DNA of 64,000 nucleotides from an uncultured Porphyromonadaceae bacterium (GTDB lineage Bacteria > Bacteroidota > Bacteroidia > Bacteroidales > Muribaculaceae), in the NCBI GenBank assembly GCA_937892215.1, contig CALAVE010000052.1:1-64000 (forward strand). Reading direction: 5' to 3'. Each line of letters begins with the position of its first letter. Position 1 is the stretch's first letter. Below, piece by piece: positions 16,007-25,493 of this stretch. The notes under the pieces were generated by a model, which saw only the letters and a program-made list of their open reading frames with translations, did no database searches and was not told the DNA's origin. Position numbers and translations under genes: made by a program.

Positions 16007-18256
16007 TTAGAGTCCCATGACGGTATTTGCCAGTTTCACCACGTCGGTGATATCCACGCCGTCCTGCCCATTTATGTCGGCATTGGCCTCTACGAAGTTG
16101 GCCGGAGTGGAACCCATCACGAAGTTGGCAATAGCCACCACGTCGGTGATATCCACTTCGCGGTCATTATTCACGTCGCCGAGTAGCGGAGTCCAATAGA
16201 TGACTATCATATAGCAGGCATCGCCGGCTTCATCCACGAAGGTGCGACTTTCAGTGTCGTAAGCATAAGTGACATCCCCTGTGTACACACCGTTATCCTC
16301 CTCCTCTAAACTCGAAGTGGCAACGCAGCCGGTGAGCGTAACATTCTTAAACCCTTTCACTGCGGCATGTGTCTTTAGTGTTTCTTGCCCTATAAGGAGT
16401 TTACTACTGTTATTGATGATTAGCTCGCTATTGGATGTGCTATTGTTGTGATGGATGCCACCATTAACTATGACAGTTTCACACCGGTCGAACGTCACGT
16501 TATTGACGCCCCATACCTCAATTCCTTTCTGCCCGATATTATCGACGAAAGAACACAATTGAGCAGCCACAAGAAGCCCCCCGCTCCCTGTGAACTTGAT
16601 GGGCCCGAATGCGGCGATGCAACTTGTGGTGATACTCTTGCTCGTAGCCATTAAAGTGGAGTATCCTTCGCCACGGTCATGCACGCAATTGATGATCAAC
16701 TCTTTGTTGCCATAGTACATCAGGGTGCTCACATCCTTGTCGTCAGGTACTTTTAGATATGCACCATCCAGGGTGAGCGTGTTGCTGGCAGGGTCAAAGG
16801 TGATGTATCCGTTAGTGAGTATGTCGCTACCCAGCAGAGTGGGCAGGTCGCGGTAGTTCATGCTCGTAACTTCCTTGCCGGCGATGCTCAAGTAGTAGCT
16901 CTGCTCGGGGCTGATCACGAACGGCTCGGATGCAAAGGCATAGAGATCAGCACCATCGGCCGTGCGCATCTTTGACGTTGAAGTGTCGTAATAAGCGCCT
17001 GGGTGCGAGGTAATCTCGGCGCGGGTTAAAGTGAATTCGGATACATGTTCCAGTATATTACAACCAGCCGGCCCTTCTCCACCGGTAATGGTTATTGACG
17101 AGCGGTCTATCGTTAACGGCTGGTTGTAAGCAAGTATGCCTCCACATGCACCTCCGTCCAGATGTATGTCGAGTGTCAGGTTCTTCAGCGTTATTGCTTG
17201 TCCTGTACTGTACAGACCTCTGCTGCCATAGCCATGTCCGGTGATAGAAAGTGAACTGCCCCCAATGCCATTAGTGATGGTTAAGTCGCCCACAGTGGTT
17301 GAGCTGCCGCGGATAGCAATCGCATTATCCTCGTCGCTCAGGTCTATCTTGTTCTTCTCGCCCAGTTCTATCACCAGCGGCTTATTCAACTCCGCTGTGG
17401 ACGAAGAATAGTATTCGATTGCATTCTTCTGGCCTGCCGGTAACGTGATGTCGGCATCAAAGAGCACCAGCGTGTACTTGTCGTCTTCGTTATAGAGGGT
17501 CACACTGCCGCTATTCAGCCCCGGGAATTTGAACTTTTCGCAGTTGGCGCTGTTGATGTTCTTGCCGCAAATCTTGATGGGATATTCAGTGACATCGGGA
17601 AGGATTTGCACCGAGCCCAGTACCGGGGCAGTTGTGCTGGTGCGGAAGGCTCCGTTATAGAAGAAGGTGCCCTCATAGGCAAACTTGGAGTTCTCGGGGT
17701 CGTACCACGTGAAGCCGGTGATTCCGCACGTATTTGAACTTGTGGATACTCCCGTAATGGTCGAGGCGTTGGTTCGGAGCGTGCCGTAGCCACCGCTGTT
17801 TTGTATTCCGCGGTCGCCACTGGCCCTGACTGAAGTCTGGTCGAACTCGAGGGTGGTGGAATTTCCACGCATATTGATGCCGGCGCCATTAGGCGAGTTC
17901 AGATACAGACTACCGTCGCCGGTGAAGGTGACGTAGCCGTCGGCGGCAAACGCGTCGGCCGAGTAGGAAGTCGTTATTCTATTATTCTTGCCATCTGCCA
18001 AGACGATTTTCAGCGTCTCGGCCATGCGGTCGTATTTCGACTCAATCACGGGCACACCATCGGCTGTGCCTTTCAAATTCACCCCATTGAGCGTGAGCGT
18101 CATGGTCTCTGGGTCAAAACTCATGGTGCCATCGCCTAGGATGTCGCCCTTGGTGTTTTCCGTGACTTGCACACCGTTGACGTAGAGCGGATAAGTCGCG
18201 GCATTTGCGCCAAAAAAGAGCAAACAGATTGATAGAGTAAGTAATAGTTTTCTCAT
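16007..18256 (-). CDS. Secreted repeat protein with C-terminal dockerin-like domain
   Basis: The 749-residue product starts with a signal peptide (MRKLLLTLSICLLFFGANA). The mature protein contains two copies of a beta-rich module: YPLYVNGVQVTENTKGDIL near residue 21 and YYLSIAGKEVTSMNYRDL near 450, each followed by a strand of the type TLTLNGVNL. Between them are long solenoid-like stretches rich in Ser, Thr and Ile. The last 60 residues form a type-I dockerin-like pair of calcium loops (GDVNNDREVDITDVVAIAN and ADINGQDGVDITDVVKLAN). No catalytic motif is seen, so adhesion or glycan binding is likely. It shares its N-terminal module with 18706-19235 and 25494-28172 and its C-terminus with the latter. 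Confidence 0.75.
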   Translation of the reverse strand: MRKLLLTLSICLLFFGANAATYPLYVNGVQVTENTKGDILGDGTMSFDPETMTLTLNGVNLKGTADGVPVIESKYDRMAETLKIVLADGKNNRITTSYSADAFAADGYVTFTGDGSLYLNSPNGAGINMRGNSTTLEFDQTSVRASGDRGIQNSGGYGTLRTNASTITGVSTSSNTCGITGFTWYDPENSKFAYEGTFFYNGAFRTSTTAPVLGSVQILPDVTEYPIKICGKNINSANCEKFKFPGLNSGSVTLYNEDDKYTLVLFDADITLPAGQKNAIEYYSSSTAELNKPLVIELGEKNKIDLSDEDNAIAIRGSSTTVGDLTITNGIGGSSLSITGHGYGSRGLYSTGQAITLKNLTLDIHLDGGACGGILAYNQPLTIDRSSITITGGEGPAGCNILEHVSEFTLTRAEITSHPGAYYDTSTSKMRTADGADLYAFASEPFVISPEQSYYLSIAGKEVTSMNYRDLPTLLGSDILTNGYITFDPASNTLTLDGAYLKVPDDKDVSTLMYYGNKELIINCVHDRGEGYSTLMATSKSITTSCIAAFGPIKFTGSGGLLVAAQLCSFVDNIGQKGIEVWGVNNVTFDRCETVIVNGGIHHNNSTSNSELIINNSSKLLIGQETLKTHAAVKGFKNVTLTGCVATSSLEEEDNGVYTGDVTYAYDTESRTFVDEAGDACYMIVIYWTPLLGDVNNDREVDITDVVAIANFVMGSTPANFVEANADINGQDGVDITDVVKLANTVMGL

Positions 18257-18705
18257 AATTATATATAGTTATATGGTTAATAATCGTCAGATTCAAAACA
18301 ACCTGATTTTTGGCGCTACAATTATAGCAGACCCCATACACAACAATGCAATGCAATACATACATTGTTGAGCAAATTTACAACATTTTAAGATTTAACA
18401 TTTACCCCCCCCCATTTTAACATTTATTTAACATTTATTTAATGTTATTTCACACAATCGAGCAGCTCGGGTACTATTCAGTTATGAATAAAACAGGGAA
18501 ACAGTGAAATGGTCGGTTTTGTGATAGTGATGAAAGTAAATGCAAATATAGCAAATATTAGGAATGAAATTGGCCGATAATTCAAGTATAAATCACTAAA
18601 TTTGCACCTTAAAAATTAGCACAACATTGGGACAATTATACGGATAAAGAAGTTGAACACGTTTTATGCTGAAGACATTCCTGCCTCAGCTGCTAATGAC
18701 GTTCT
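18257..18705. other. AT-rich intergenic region with a C9 tract
   Basis: No gene is supported here. It holds a run of nine C (18405-18413) about 150 bases upstream of the 749-residue protein, two tandem copies of AACATTTATTT just beyond it, and a weak promoter-like TATAATTG on the minus strand (18326-18319). Near its right edge ACGGATAAAGAAG and a nearly complementary CGTTCTTTATCTG flank about 45 bases, which may be the remains of a small element. Confidence 0.4.
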
Positions 18706-19235
18706 TTATCTGTATGTTTGGATGATGCAGTCTCTGATGGTGAGAGAGGAGGCACTCGTCTTAAATGGCGCATTAATTGCCCATACAAGATTTGAGTAAC
18801 TGCCGAAATCCACGTAAAGACTATTCTGGTCCAGATTGTCGCTATCTTCACCGTAAATCACCACGTGGGAAGGCACCGACAGCCCCGACGTTGTGATTGA
18901 CAAGGCGGATATCGCCGTAGGTTGATATGAGCCAGGCATTTCAATGCGGTTATCGCCAATCAGACGGATGTTAAATTTCTCATAATCTGTCACATAAATG
19001 CTATAACCGGTATTGATACTATTATCTGTATAACACCGCGTTATCGTGGCATTATTCAGAGTAAGGGTAGTCACTCCGTCGATCACACTCACATACACGG
19101 TGCCCTGAATTCCAGAGCCGGAGATGAGCGAGCCGTCGGTCTTGGTCGCTTTTACGCCACCCACATAAATGTCGGCGCTCGCGCCCAAAGCAAATGCGCA
19201 AAAAAGAATGGTTAAATCAACTTTTTCTTCTTCCT
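18706..19235 (-). pseudogene. Decayed paralogue of the secreted repeat proteins
   Basis: The frame encodes LTILFCAFALGASADIYVGG, a signal peptide followed by the N-terminal module seen in 16007-18256 and 25494-28172, with the same TLTLNNATIT strand. No ATG precedes the signal peptide in frame. Just upstream, near 19211-19225, an AAGAAGAAAAAGTTGATT sequence would encode the usual lysine-rich signal start (KKKLI) in another frame, so loss of about one base at the ATTTAACC junction explains the missing start. The protein stops after about 175 residues, without the repeat region or dockerin-like end of its relatives. It is therefore a broken and truncated copy; use of a non-ATG start cannot be excluded. 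Confidence 0.55.
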
Positions 19236-19403
19236 GTGGCTTTAATGTTATTTCATCCAGATAAGTTCCGGTAAAGGCTAAATAGCTATTCAATTCATAG
19301 GCTATAATGCCCTGTGCATGTAACGATGTGTCCAAATTTAACAATTAGAAATCAGCTTTGCAAAAAAATCTCACTTTTCTCAGCGAACACACTGATTTGA
19401 CGG

Positions 19404-21221
19404 TCAGGGGTGTGAGATGCGGAAGATGGTGCCCTCAATAAGCGAGCAATAGACCTCGCCGCGGTCATCCACCTCGAACCCGTTGACCTCGCTTGAACCC
19501 AACTTGCAGGAGAAGAGCAAGCGGTGCGTGGCGGCATCGACGGCGGCAAGCATACCGCGGCGCGAGCCGGCATAGACCACGCCATTGTGCTCCAGCACTA
19601 TGCACGGGGCGTGCTCGTAGCCGAAGCCCAAATCGGTGACCCATTTCAGGTCGTAGTCAGGACCGGTGCTCAAAGCCACCAGCGTGCCGTCCATAGTCTT
19701 GGCGTAGGCCAGACTGCCGTCGGCACTGCGTCCCAGGCTCTCGCGCACCTTGTGCTCGTTTTTCACGCGCCATAACTGCTCGCCCGACTTTCGGTCGAGG
19801 GCGGTGGTCACACGGTCGGGGGCCACAATCAGCACATGGTTCTGAGTGACCACAGGCACCACGTTCCCGGGACTGTAGAGATTAGTTTTCACACCATTGT
19901 TCCACTGCCAGCGCAGTCGTCCGGTCTTACGGTTGAGCACACGCAGATTAGTGTCCCACGCGCCGAAAATCACATCGTTTCCATCAACAACCGGCGCGGC
20001 CTGGCAATAATTGTTGATGCTGTCGAACTGCCACAACAGGCGATGCCGCTTCACGTCCCAGGCCTGGAACATCTTGTAGCCACCCTGATAGAGGATGCCG
20101 TCGGCCTCCACACCATCGGCCACATAGGCGCCCGGCGCGTTCCATGCCCAGATTTCCTTACCGGACTTCTTGTCGAGCCACACAAGACGCTTGTCGGCCG
20201 TGGGCAGCACCACGTACTTCCTGTCCACGGCAGGGCGCGAGAAGAGCATGGCATCGGTCTTATAGGACCATTTCTCGGCACCGGTTTTCTTGTCGATTGC
20301 CTTGAGATAGCCCAGAGAGTTCCCGAAATACAGGTTCTCGGCATCCACCCCGAGGCGTGTGAATATCGAAGCATTGTCGGCATAGACCTTAGTCACGCTG
20401 AATCCGGCCGGGACGGTGGGCTGAGGCAGCGAATTGTCGATGGCGTCGAAATGCGTATCGGTACGGAAGACGAACTTTTGCGCAGGTTCCTTGCCCAGTT
20501 CCTTGTTGAAGACATAAATCCAGCCACGCTTCAGGTCCACGTTCATCAGCGTGTATCCGTAGTCGCCCTTGCCCATATCCAGGGCACGCACCATGAGCCC
20601 GTTGATTCCGAAACTCTCATACTGGCGCCAGCGGTGGTAGTGTCCGTTCTGATGGAGAATCACCGGATATTTCTGCAGCACGGCTATGTAGTCCTTGTAG
20701 TTGTCGAGGTCGTCGAGGATGGGATAGTGATTGATGCTCAGCACCTTCTTTCCGTCAGAGACCCGCTCGGCGAGAGTGCGGTCGAGCCAGAGCAGGTCCT
20801 CCTGCTTGATGTGTCCGTCGCCCATCTTCATGAAGGGGCCGCAGTTCATTCCAATCACCACCAGGTCGCCCAGTTCAAAGACAAACCGATCGTCGCCCCA
20901 CAGGTCGGAGAACGTCTTGCAAGCGCTCTGGCTCCAGTTGTTCTCGTGGTTACCGGGGATGACGTAGAGCGGCTTAGAGATGCCGTCCATAATGCTCTTC
21001 ACGTTTTGCAACTGCACGTCGCTGCCCTCGTTGGTGAGGTCGCCGGTGAGCAGCACCACGTCGGCATCAGAAGCGTTAATTTCGGCCACGGCCTCCCTGA
21101 GTTTTGCCTCATTGGCATTTCCGGGCGTAACGTGAATGTCGCTAAGAATGGCAAACCGCTGTGCGTTAGCGACAAACGCGAGCAGAAACACAGTCAGGAT
21201 AGAGATAGTGAATTTTTTCAT
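19404..21221 (-). CDS. Secreted metallophosphatase fused to a PQQ-type beta-propeller
   Basis: The 605-residue product has a signal peptide (MKKFTISILTVFLLAFVANA) and then a calcineurin-like phosphoesterase domain to about residue 270. All metal-binding motifs are visible: LSDIHVT, LTGDLTNEG, IPGNHENNW, SINHYPIL and NGHYHRW. From about residue 285 onward repeated segments such as GAEKWSYKTDAM, GKEIWAWNAPGAYV, GRLRWQWNN and GEQLWRVKNEH form a BamB/PQQ-like propeller, which ends the protein. The phosphatase should act in the periplasm on a phosphoester that is not identifiable, with the propeller serving as scaffold or ligand-binding part. It is a single gene with convergent and divergent neighbours, so not in an operon. 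Confidence 0.85.
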   Translation of the reverse strand: MKKFTISILTVFLLAFVANAQRFAILSDIHVTPGNANEAKLREAVAEINASDADVVLLTGDLTNEGSDVQLQNVKSIMDGISKPLYVIPGNHENNWSQSACKTFSDLWGDDRFVFELGDLVVIGMNCGPFMKMGDGHIKQEDLLWLDRTLAERVSDGKKVLSINHYPILDDLDNYKDYIAVLQKYPVILHQNGHYHRWRQYESFGINGLMVRALDMGKGDYGYTLMNVDLKRGWIYVFNKELGKEPAQKFVFRTDTHFDAIDNSLPQPTVPAGFSVTKVYADNASIFTRLGVDAENLYFGNSLGYLKAIDKKTGAEKWSYKTDAMLFSRPAVDRKYVVLPTADKRLVWLDKKSGKEIWAWNAPGAYVADGVEADGILYQGGYKMFQAWDVKRHRLLWQFDSINNYCQAAPVVDGNDVIFGAWDTNLRVLNRKTGRLRWQWNNGVKTNLYSPGNVVPVVTQNHVLIVAPDRVTTALDRKSGEQLWRVKNEHKVRESLGRSADGSLAYAKTMDGTLVALSTGPDYDLKWVTDLGFGYEHAPCIVLEHNGVVYAGSRRGMLAAVDAATHRLLFSCKLGSSEVNGFEVDDRGEVYCSLIEGTIFRISHP

Positions 21222-21311
21222 ATCGGTCAGTCTTGGTTGAATCTTAAATTTCTTTATGCAAATATAGCATTTTTATTAGTATTTTCGGCCGCGAACCCCA
21301 TAAATTATGCG

Positions 21312-21319
21312 TAAATTTG
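21312..21319 (+). promoter_or_regulatory. Promoter -7 element for the ABC-F gene
   Basis: TAAATTTG matches TAnnTTTG and lies 20 bases before the ATG at 21340. Confidence 0.55.
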
Positions 21320-21339
21320 CAATCTAAACAGAGTCACTT

Positions 21340-23199
21340 ATGGGAGTAATGCTTAACATAGAAGGGCTTACCAAATCGTTCGGAGCCAACGTGCTATTGA
21401 GCGACATCTCGCTCACGCTCAATGAGGGCGACAAGGTGGGCCTTATAGCCAAGAACGGTGCCGGCAAGAGCACTTTACTGAAAATAATAGCCGATGACGA
21501 GAGTTACGACAGAGGAAAAATCTTCTATCACGACTTCACATCCATAGGCTACCTGGAGCAAAGTCCGCACTTCGACCCCTACAAGAGCATTATAGACATC
21601 TGCCTGACAGGCTTTGACACAAAGAGTAGCGCGCTGCGATGCTACGAGAAAGCGCTGGCCAGCGGCGACAGCAATGAAATGACGTCGGCCGTTCAGTTTA
21701 TGGACTTCGCCCACGCATGGGACTACGAAGACCAGTTCAAGCAACTGCTTCATCAACTGAAAATAACCGATTTTGCGCAGAAGATAGGCCAGTTAAGCGG
21801 CGGTCAGGTGAAGCGTGTGGCCCTTGCCAAGATTATTCTCAACGAGCCCAAACTGCTTATCCTGGACGAGCCCACCAACCACCTGGACATCGACATAATA
21901 GAGTGGCTGGAGACCTATCTGTCGAAAAGCCGCACCACCCTGCTGATGGTGACTCACGACCGTTATTTTCTGGACAAGATATGCAACCGGATAGTGGAAA
22001 TAGACCGCCAAAGCCTGTATAACTACAACGGAAACTATAATTACTATCTGGAAAAGCGTGCAGAGCGCATCGAGGCGCAGAACGCTCAGGTGGAAAAGGC
22101 ACGCAACCTGCTCCGGACCGAACTGGAGTGGATGAGGCGACAGCCGCAGGCACGCGCCCACAAGGCCCAGTATCGCATCGACGCCTTCTACGACCTGCGA
22201 GAACGCGCAAGCAACACCAGAAATGAGCGAGACGTGAAACTGGACGTAAACGCCACCTACATAGGCAAGAAAATCTTCACCGCACACAACGTGAGCAAGC
22301 GCTGGGACGACAAGGTGATTCTGGACAATTTCAGCTACACCTTCTCACGCTATGAGAAACTGGGCATAGTGGGCGACAACGGTGTGGGCAAGACCACGTT
22401 CATACGTCTGCTACTGAACCAGTTGGAGCCCGACAGCGGGTATTTCGAGGTGGGAGAAACGGTGAAATGGGGCTACTACAGCCAGGAGGGTATCAAATTC
22501 GACGAGGGGAAAAAAGTGATAGACGCTGCCCGCGACATAGCCGAGCATATCTACTTTGACGAAAAGACCCAGTACACCGCATCGCAGTTTCTGAACCTGT
22601 TTCTGTTCAGTGCGGCCGACCAGCAGAAATACATAGCGAAACTCAGCGGAGGCGAGAAGCGGCGGCTCTACCTGGCCACCGTGCTGATGAAGAAGCCCAA
22701 CTTCCTGATACTGGACGAGCCCACCAACGACCTGGACATCACCACCCTGGAAGTGCTGGAGGACTATCTGAGCGGTTTCAAGGGATGCGTGATAGTGGTG
22801 AGCCACGACCGGTTCTTCATAGACCGGATAGTGGACCACACCTTCGTGTTCACCGGCAACGGCGTGGTGAAGGACTTCCCAGGCAACTACAGCGAATACC
22901 GCGCCTGGAAAGAAGCGCACCCGACGCAAGAAACAACGAGTACCAAGCCCAAGGAAAAGCCTGTGCGCCAGACGGTTCACACATCCGCTCCGAAACTCTC
23001 GTACAAGGAAAGCAAAGAACTTGAGGCCCTGACAGAGGAACTATTTCAGCTCAACTTAGAGAAATTAGAACTGGACGAAGCCTTTTCGGGCGGAGAGGTG
23101 CCGGACATAGTCGCAAAGGCGGCAAGATATGAGGAAGTGAAACGGCTACTTGACGAAAAAGAGCTCAGGTGGCTGGAACTTAGTGAAAAAGTTCAATAA
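21340..23199 (+). CDS. ABC-F family ATPase (Uup-like)
   Basis: This 619-residue soluble protein has two ABC domains and no membrane segments. The first has NGAGKSTLLK, LSGGQVKRVAL and LLILDEPTNHLD; the second has GDNGVGKTTFIRL, LSGGEKRRLYL and FLILDEPTNDLD. A charged linker (about 230-310) joins them, as in ABC-F proteins that act on the ribosome. The C-terminal 80 residues form a predicted coiled coil, which points to Uup rather than EttA; Uup proteins are tied to translation and to tolerance of recombination intermediates. A second in-frame ATG lies at 21349. The trmH-like gene follows after 21 bases but has its own promoter. Confidence 0.88.
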   Translation: MGVMLNIEGLTKSFGANVLLSDISLTLNEGDKVGLIAKNGAGKSTLLKIIADDESYDRGKIFYHDFTSIGYLEQSPHFDPYKSIIDICLTGFDTKSSALRCYEKALASGDSNEMTSAVQFMDFAHAWDYEDQFKQLLHQLKITDFAQKIGQLSGGQVKRVALAKIILNEPKLLILDEPTNHLDIDIIEWLETYLSKSRTTLLMVTHDRYFLDKICNRIVEIDRQSLYNYNGNYNYYLEKRAERIEAQNAQVEKARNLLRTELEWMRRQPQARAHKAQYRIDAFYDLRERASNTRNERDVKLDVNATYIGKKIFTAHNVSKRWDDKVILDNFSYTFSRYEKLGIVGDNGVGKTTFIRLLLNQLEPDSGYFEVGETVKWGYYSQEGIKFDEGKKVIDAARDIAEHIYFDEKTQYTASQFLNLFLFSAADQQKYIAKLSGGEKRRLYLATVLMKKPNFLILDEPTNDLDITTLEVLEDYLSGFKGCVIVVSHDRFFIDRIVDHTFVFTGNGVVKDFPGNYSEYRAWKEAHPTQETTSTKPKEKPVRQTVHTSAPKLSYKESKELEALTEELFQLNLEKLELDEAFSGGEVPDIVAKAARYEEVKRLLDEKELRWLELSEKVQ

Positions 23200-23206
23200 A
23201 ATTTAC

Positions 23207-23214
23207 TATCTTTG
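23207..23214 (+). promoter_or_regulatory. Promoter -7 element directly before the TrmH-type gene
   Basis: TATCTTTG fits TAnnTTTG and ends 6 bases before the ATG at 23221, so a transcript from here would be leaderless or nearly so. No good -33 element is seen. Confidence 0.5.
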
Positions 23215-23220
23215 CGCATT

Positions 23221-23979
23221 ATGACGGATATCAACAACGGAATAATCAAGGCAGTGGCATCGCTGGCGATGAAGAAGCACCGCGATGATATGGGCCTATT
23301 TGTGGCCGAGGGCACCAAATGCGTTCGCGACACATGGGACCACTTCCGGTGCAAGTGGCTGATAGCCACCCGCACGTGGTACGAGCAAATGGGCACCAGC
23401 AGCCACTACGACAAGATAGTGCTGGCCAACAAGCAGCAGATGAGCCGCATGTCGCAGTTCAGCACGCCCAGCGACGTGATAGCGGTGTATGAGATACCCC
23501 GTACCGAGTTCAACCCCGATGAAGTGCGAGACAGGCTGAGCCTGGTGCTGGACAACATTCAGGACCCCGGCAATCTGGGGACGATACTGCGCCTGGCCGA
23601 CTGGTTTGGCATCACCGACGTGTTTGCCAGCAAAGGCACGGTGGATGTGTATAACCACAAAGTGGTACAGGCCACTATGGGTGCGATATCGCGAGTGAAG
23701 GTCCACTACGGCGACCTTGAGGACGTGTTCGATCTGTTCCCCGACCTGCCCATCTACGGCACGTTCCTCAACGGAGAAAACATCTATCAGGCCGACTTGG
23801 GGCGCAACGGATTCATTGTGATGGGCAATGAGGGCCAGGGCATCGGGGCCAAAGTGGCGGCACGGGTGACCCGGAGGCTCACCATACCGGCTGCCGAGCG
23901 ACAAGGCGAGCACAGCGAGTCGCTCAACGTGGGCATAGCGGCGGCCATCACCATAAGCGAATTTGCCAGAAGGCTTTAA
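23221..23979 (+). CDS. TrmH/SpoU-family RNA 2'-O-methyltransferase
   Basis: The 252-residue product carries the three SPOUT motifs of TrmH proteins: NIQDPGNLGTILRLADWFG (motif 1), FIVMGNEGQGIG (motif 2) and LNVGIAAAITISEFARRL (motif 3), which form the knotted S-adenosylmethionine site. The N-terminal 90 residues resemble the substrate-binding extension of rRNA-type members (GLFVAEGTKCVRD). It should methylate ribose in tRNA or rRNA; the exact nucleotide is unknown. The ATG at 23221 is chosen over an upstream TTG because the conserved N-terminus starts there. RadA follows 33 bases later. Confidence 0.85.
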   Translation: MTDINNGIIKAVASLAMKKHRDDMGLFVAEGTKCVRDTWDHFRCKWLIATRTWYEQMGTSSHYDKIVLANKQQMSRMSQFSTPSDVIAVYEIPRTEFNPDEVRDRLSLVLDNIQDPGNLGTILRLADWFGITDVFASKGTVDVYNHKVVQATMGAISRVKVHYGDLEDVFDLFPDLPIYGTFLNGENIYQADLGRNGFIVMGNEGQGIGAKVAARVTRRLTIPAAERQGEHSESLNVGIAAAITISEFARRL

Positions 23980-24012
23980 CCACTACAATAGCAGCCTAAC
24001 GACCAATAAGTT

Positions 24013-25392
24013 ATGAAGACCAAAGCAACAGTATATTATTGCAAGAATTGCGGCAACGAGTCGCCCAAGTGGCTGGGCAAATGCCCCGCGTGCGGCGAGT
24101 GGAACACCTACGTGGAAGAGCCGGTGGCACCCAAGAGCGCGAAGAAGAACACCCTGGGCATAGGCGACGATGAGCGGCAGAGCATAGTTCCCGTGAAGAT
24201 TTCCCAAATCAAGGCACAAGACCTGCCCCGCATAGCGCTGCCCAGCAGCGAGCTGAACCGCGTGCTGGGCGGAGGTCTGGTTCCCGGCTCGATGGTGCTG
24301 ATAGGCGGCGAGCCCGGAATAGGGAAATCCACGCTGGTGCTTCAGAACGTGCTCCGCATCCGCTCGCGCAAGGTGCTGTATGTGAGCGGAGAGGAAAGTC
24401 CGCAGCAACTGCGCATGCGCGCCGACCGCATCGCCGGCAGCGAGATGGACTGCGAGTGCTACCTGCTGTGCGAGACATCGCTGGAGACCATTTTCGCCAG
24501 CATCCGCGAGAGCAAGCCCGGGCTGATAATAGTGGATTCCATCCAGACCATAGCAAGCGACGAACTGGACTCGGCCGCCGGCAGCGTGACACAGGTGCGC
24601 GAATGTGCCGCGGCTTTTCTGCGCTACGCCAAGAGCACCAACACGCCGGTAATCATCATAGGGCACATCAACAAGGAAGGCTCCATAGCCGGGCCTAAAG
24701 TGCTGGAACACATAGTGGACGCGGTGCTACAGTTTGAGGGCGACCGCCACTACATGTACCGCATACTGCGGTCGATAAAGAACCGCTTCGGGAGCACCAA
24801 CGAAATGGGTATCTATGAGATGCAGGAAGACGGATTGCGCGAGGTGAAGAACCCCAGCGAGATGCTTCTGAGCCACGGCGAGGAAGACCTGTCGGGTGTA
24901 GCAATAGGTGTAACGGTGGACGGGGCACGGCCGTTCCTGATAGAGACCCAGGCGCTGGTAAGCACAGCCGCCTACGGCACGGCTCAGCGTTCGGTGACCG
25001 GATTTGACCAACGGCGCATGAACATGCTGCTGGCCGTTCTGGAGAAGCGAGTGGGCTTCAAGCTGGCGCAGAAAGACGTGTTTCTGAACATAGCCGGCGG
25101 TCTGAAAGTTGCCGACCCGGCACTGGACCTGGCGGTGATATGCGCCATTCTGTCGTCGAACGTGGACATCGCCATCAACCGCGGCATCTGCCTGAGCGGT
25201 GAGGTGGGTCTGAGCGGCGAGATACGTCAGATAACCCGCATAGAGCAACGCATCAGCGAGGCAGAGAAACTGGGTTTCGACTCAATAATCATTCCCCGAA
25301 ATAATGTCAAAGGCATAAAGACCGACCGCCTGAAAATCAAGCTTATAGAGGTGGGCAAAGTGGAAGAGGCCTTCCGACACCTCTTCGGGTAA
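24013..25392 (+). CDS. radA: DNA repair protein RadA
   Basis: RadA is a RecA-like helicase that promotes branch migration in recombinational repair. The 459-residue product has the N-terminal zinc finger (CKNCGNESPKWLGKCPACGEW), Walker A GEPGIGKSTL near residue 100, a Walker B LIIVDSIQT, the RadA-specific KNRFGSTNEMGIYEM motif and a C-terminal Lon-like domain with DLAVICAILSS. Every diagnostic element is present and the length is normal. It lies 33 bases after the methyltransferase gene on the same strand and is probably read with it. Confidence 0.96.
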   Translation: MKTKATVYYCKNCGNESPKWLGKCPACGEWNTYVEEPVAPKSAKKNTLGIGDDERQSIVPVKISQIKAQDLPRIALPSSELNRVLGGGLVPGSMVLIGGEPGIGKSTLVLQNVLRIRSRKVLYVSGEESPQQLRMRADRIAGSEMDCECYLLCETSLETIFASIRESKPGLIIVDSIQTIASDELDSAAGSVTQVRECAAAFLRYAKSTNTPVIIIGHINKEGSIAGPKVLEHIVDAVLQFEGDRHYMYRILRSIKNRFGSTNEMGIYEMQEDGLREVKNPSEMLLSHGEEDLSGVAIGVTVDGARPFLIETQALVSTAAYGTAQRSVTGFDQRRMNMLLAVLEKRVGFKLAQKDVFLNIAGGLKVADPALDLAVICAILSSNVDIAINRGICLSGEVGLSGEIRQITRIEQRISEAEKLGFDSIIIPRNNVKGIKTDRLKIKLIEVGKVEEAFRHLFG

Positions 25393-25416
25393 GGGTTGCC
25401 AGCTCAGAAAATAGCA

Positions 25417-25447
25417 TTGACAAAGCCGCGGCGATGTAGTAACTTTG
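25417..25447 (+). promoter_or_regulatory. Promoter of the leucine-rich-repeat gene
   Basis: TTG (25417-25419), a 20-base spacer and TAACTTTG (25440-25447) match the Bacteroidetes pattern and leave a leader of about 40 bases. Confidence 0.75.
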
Positions 25448-25493
25448 CAGCGGAAAACGAGTAGAAAGAATATTAACAAAAAACCATCGGAAT

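Noticed and set aside
18590..18610. A rightward TAAATTTG promoter-like element near 18596.
   Set aside because: No gene lies downstream on that strand before the convergent decayed gene, and such matches are expected by chance in AT-rich DNA.
19836..21314. A 492-codon rightward frame opposite the metallophosphatase gene.
   Set aside because: The minus-strand frame has a signal peptide and all metallophosphatase motifs; the plus-strand frame is a GC-skew shadow without a start context.
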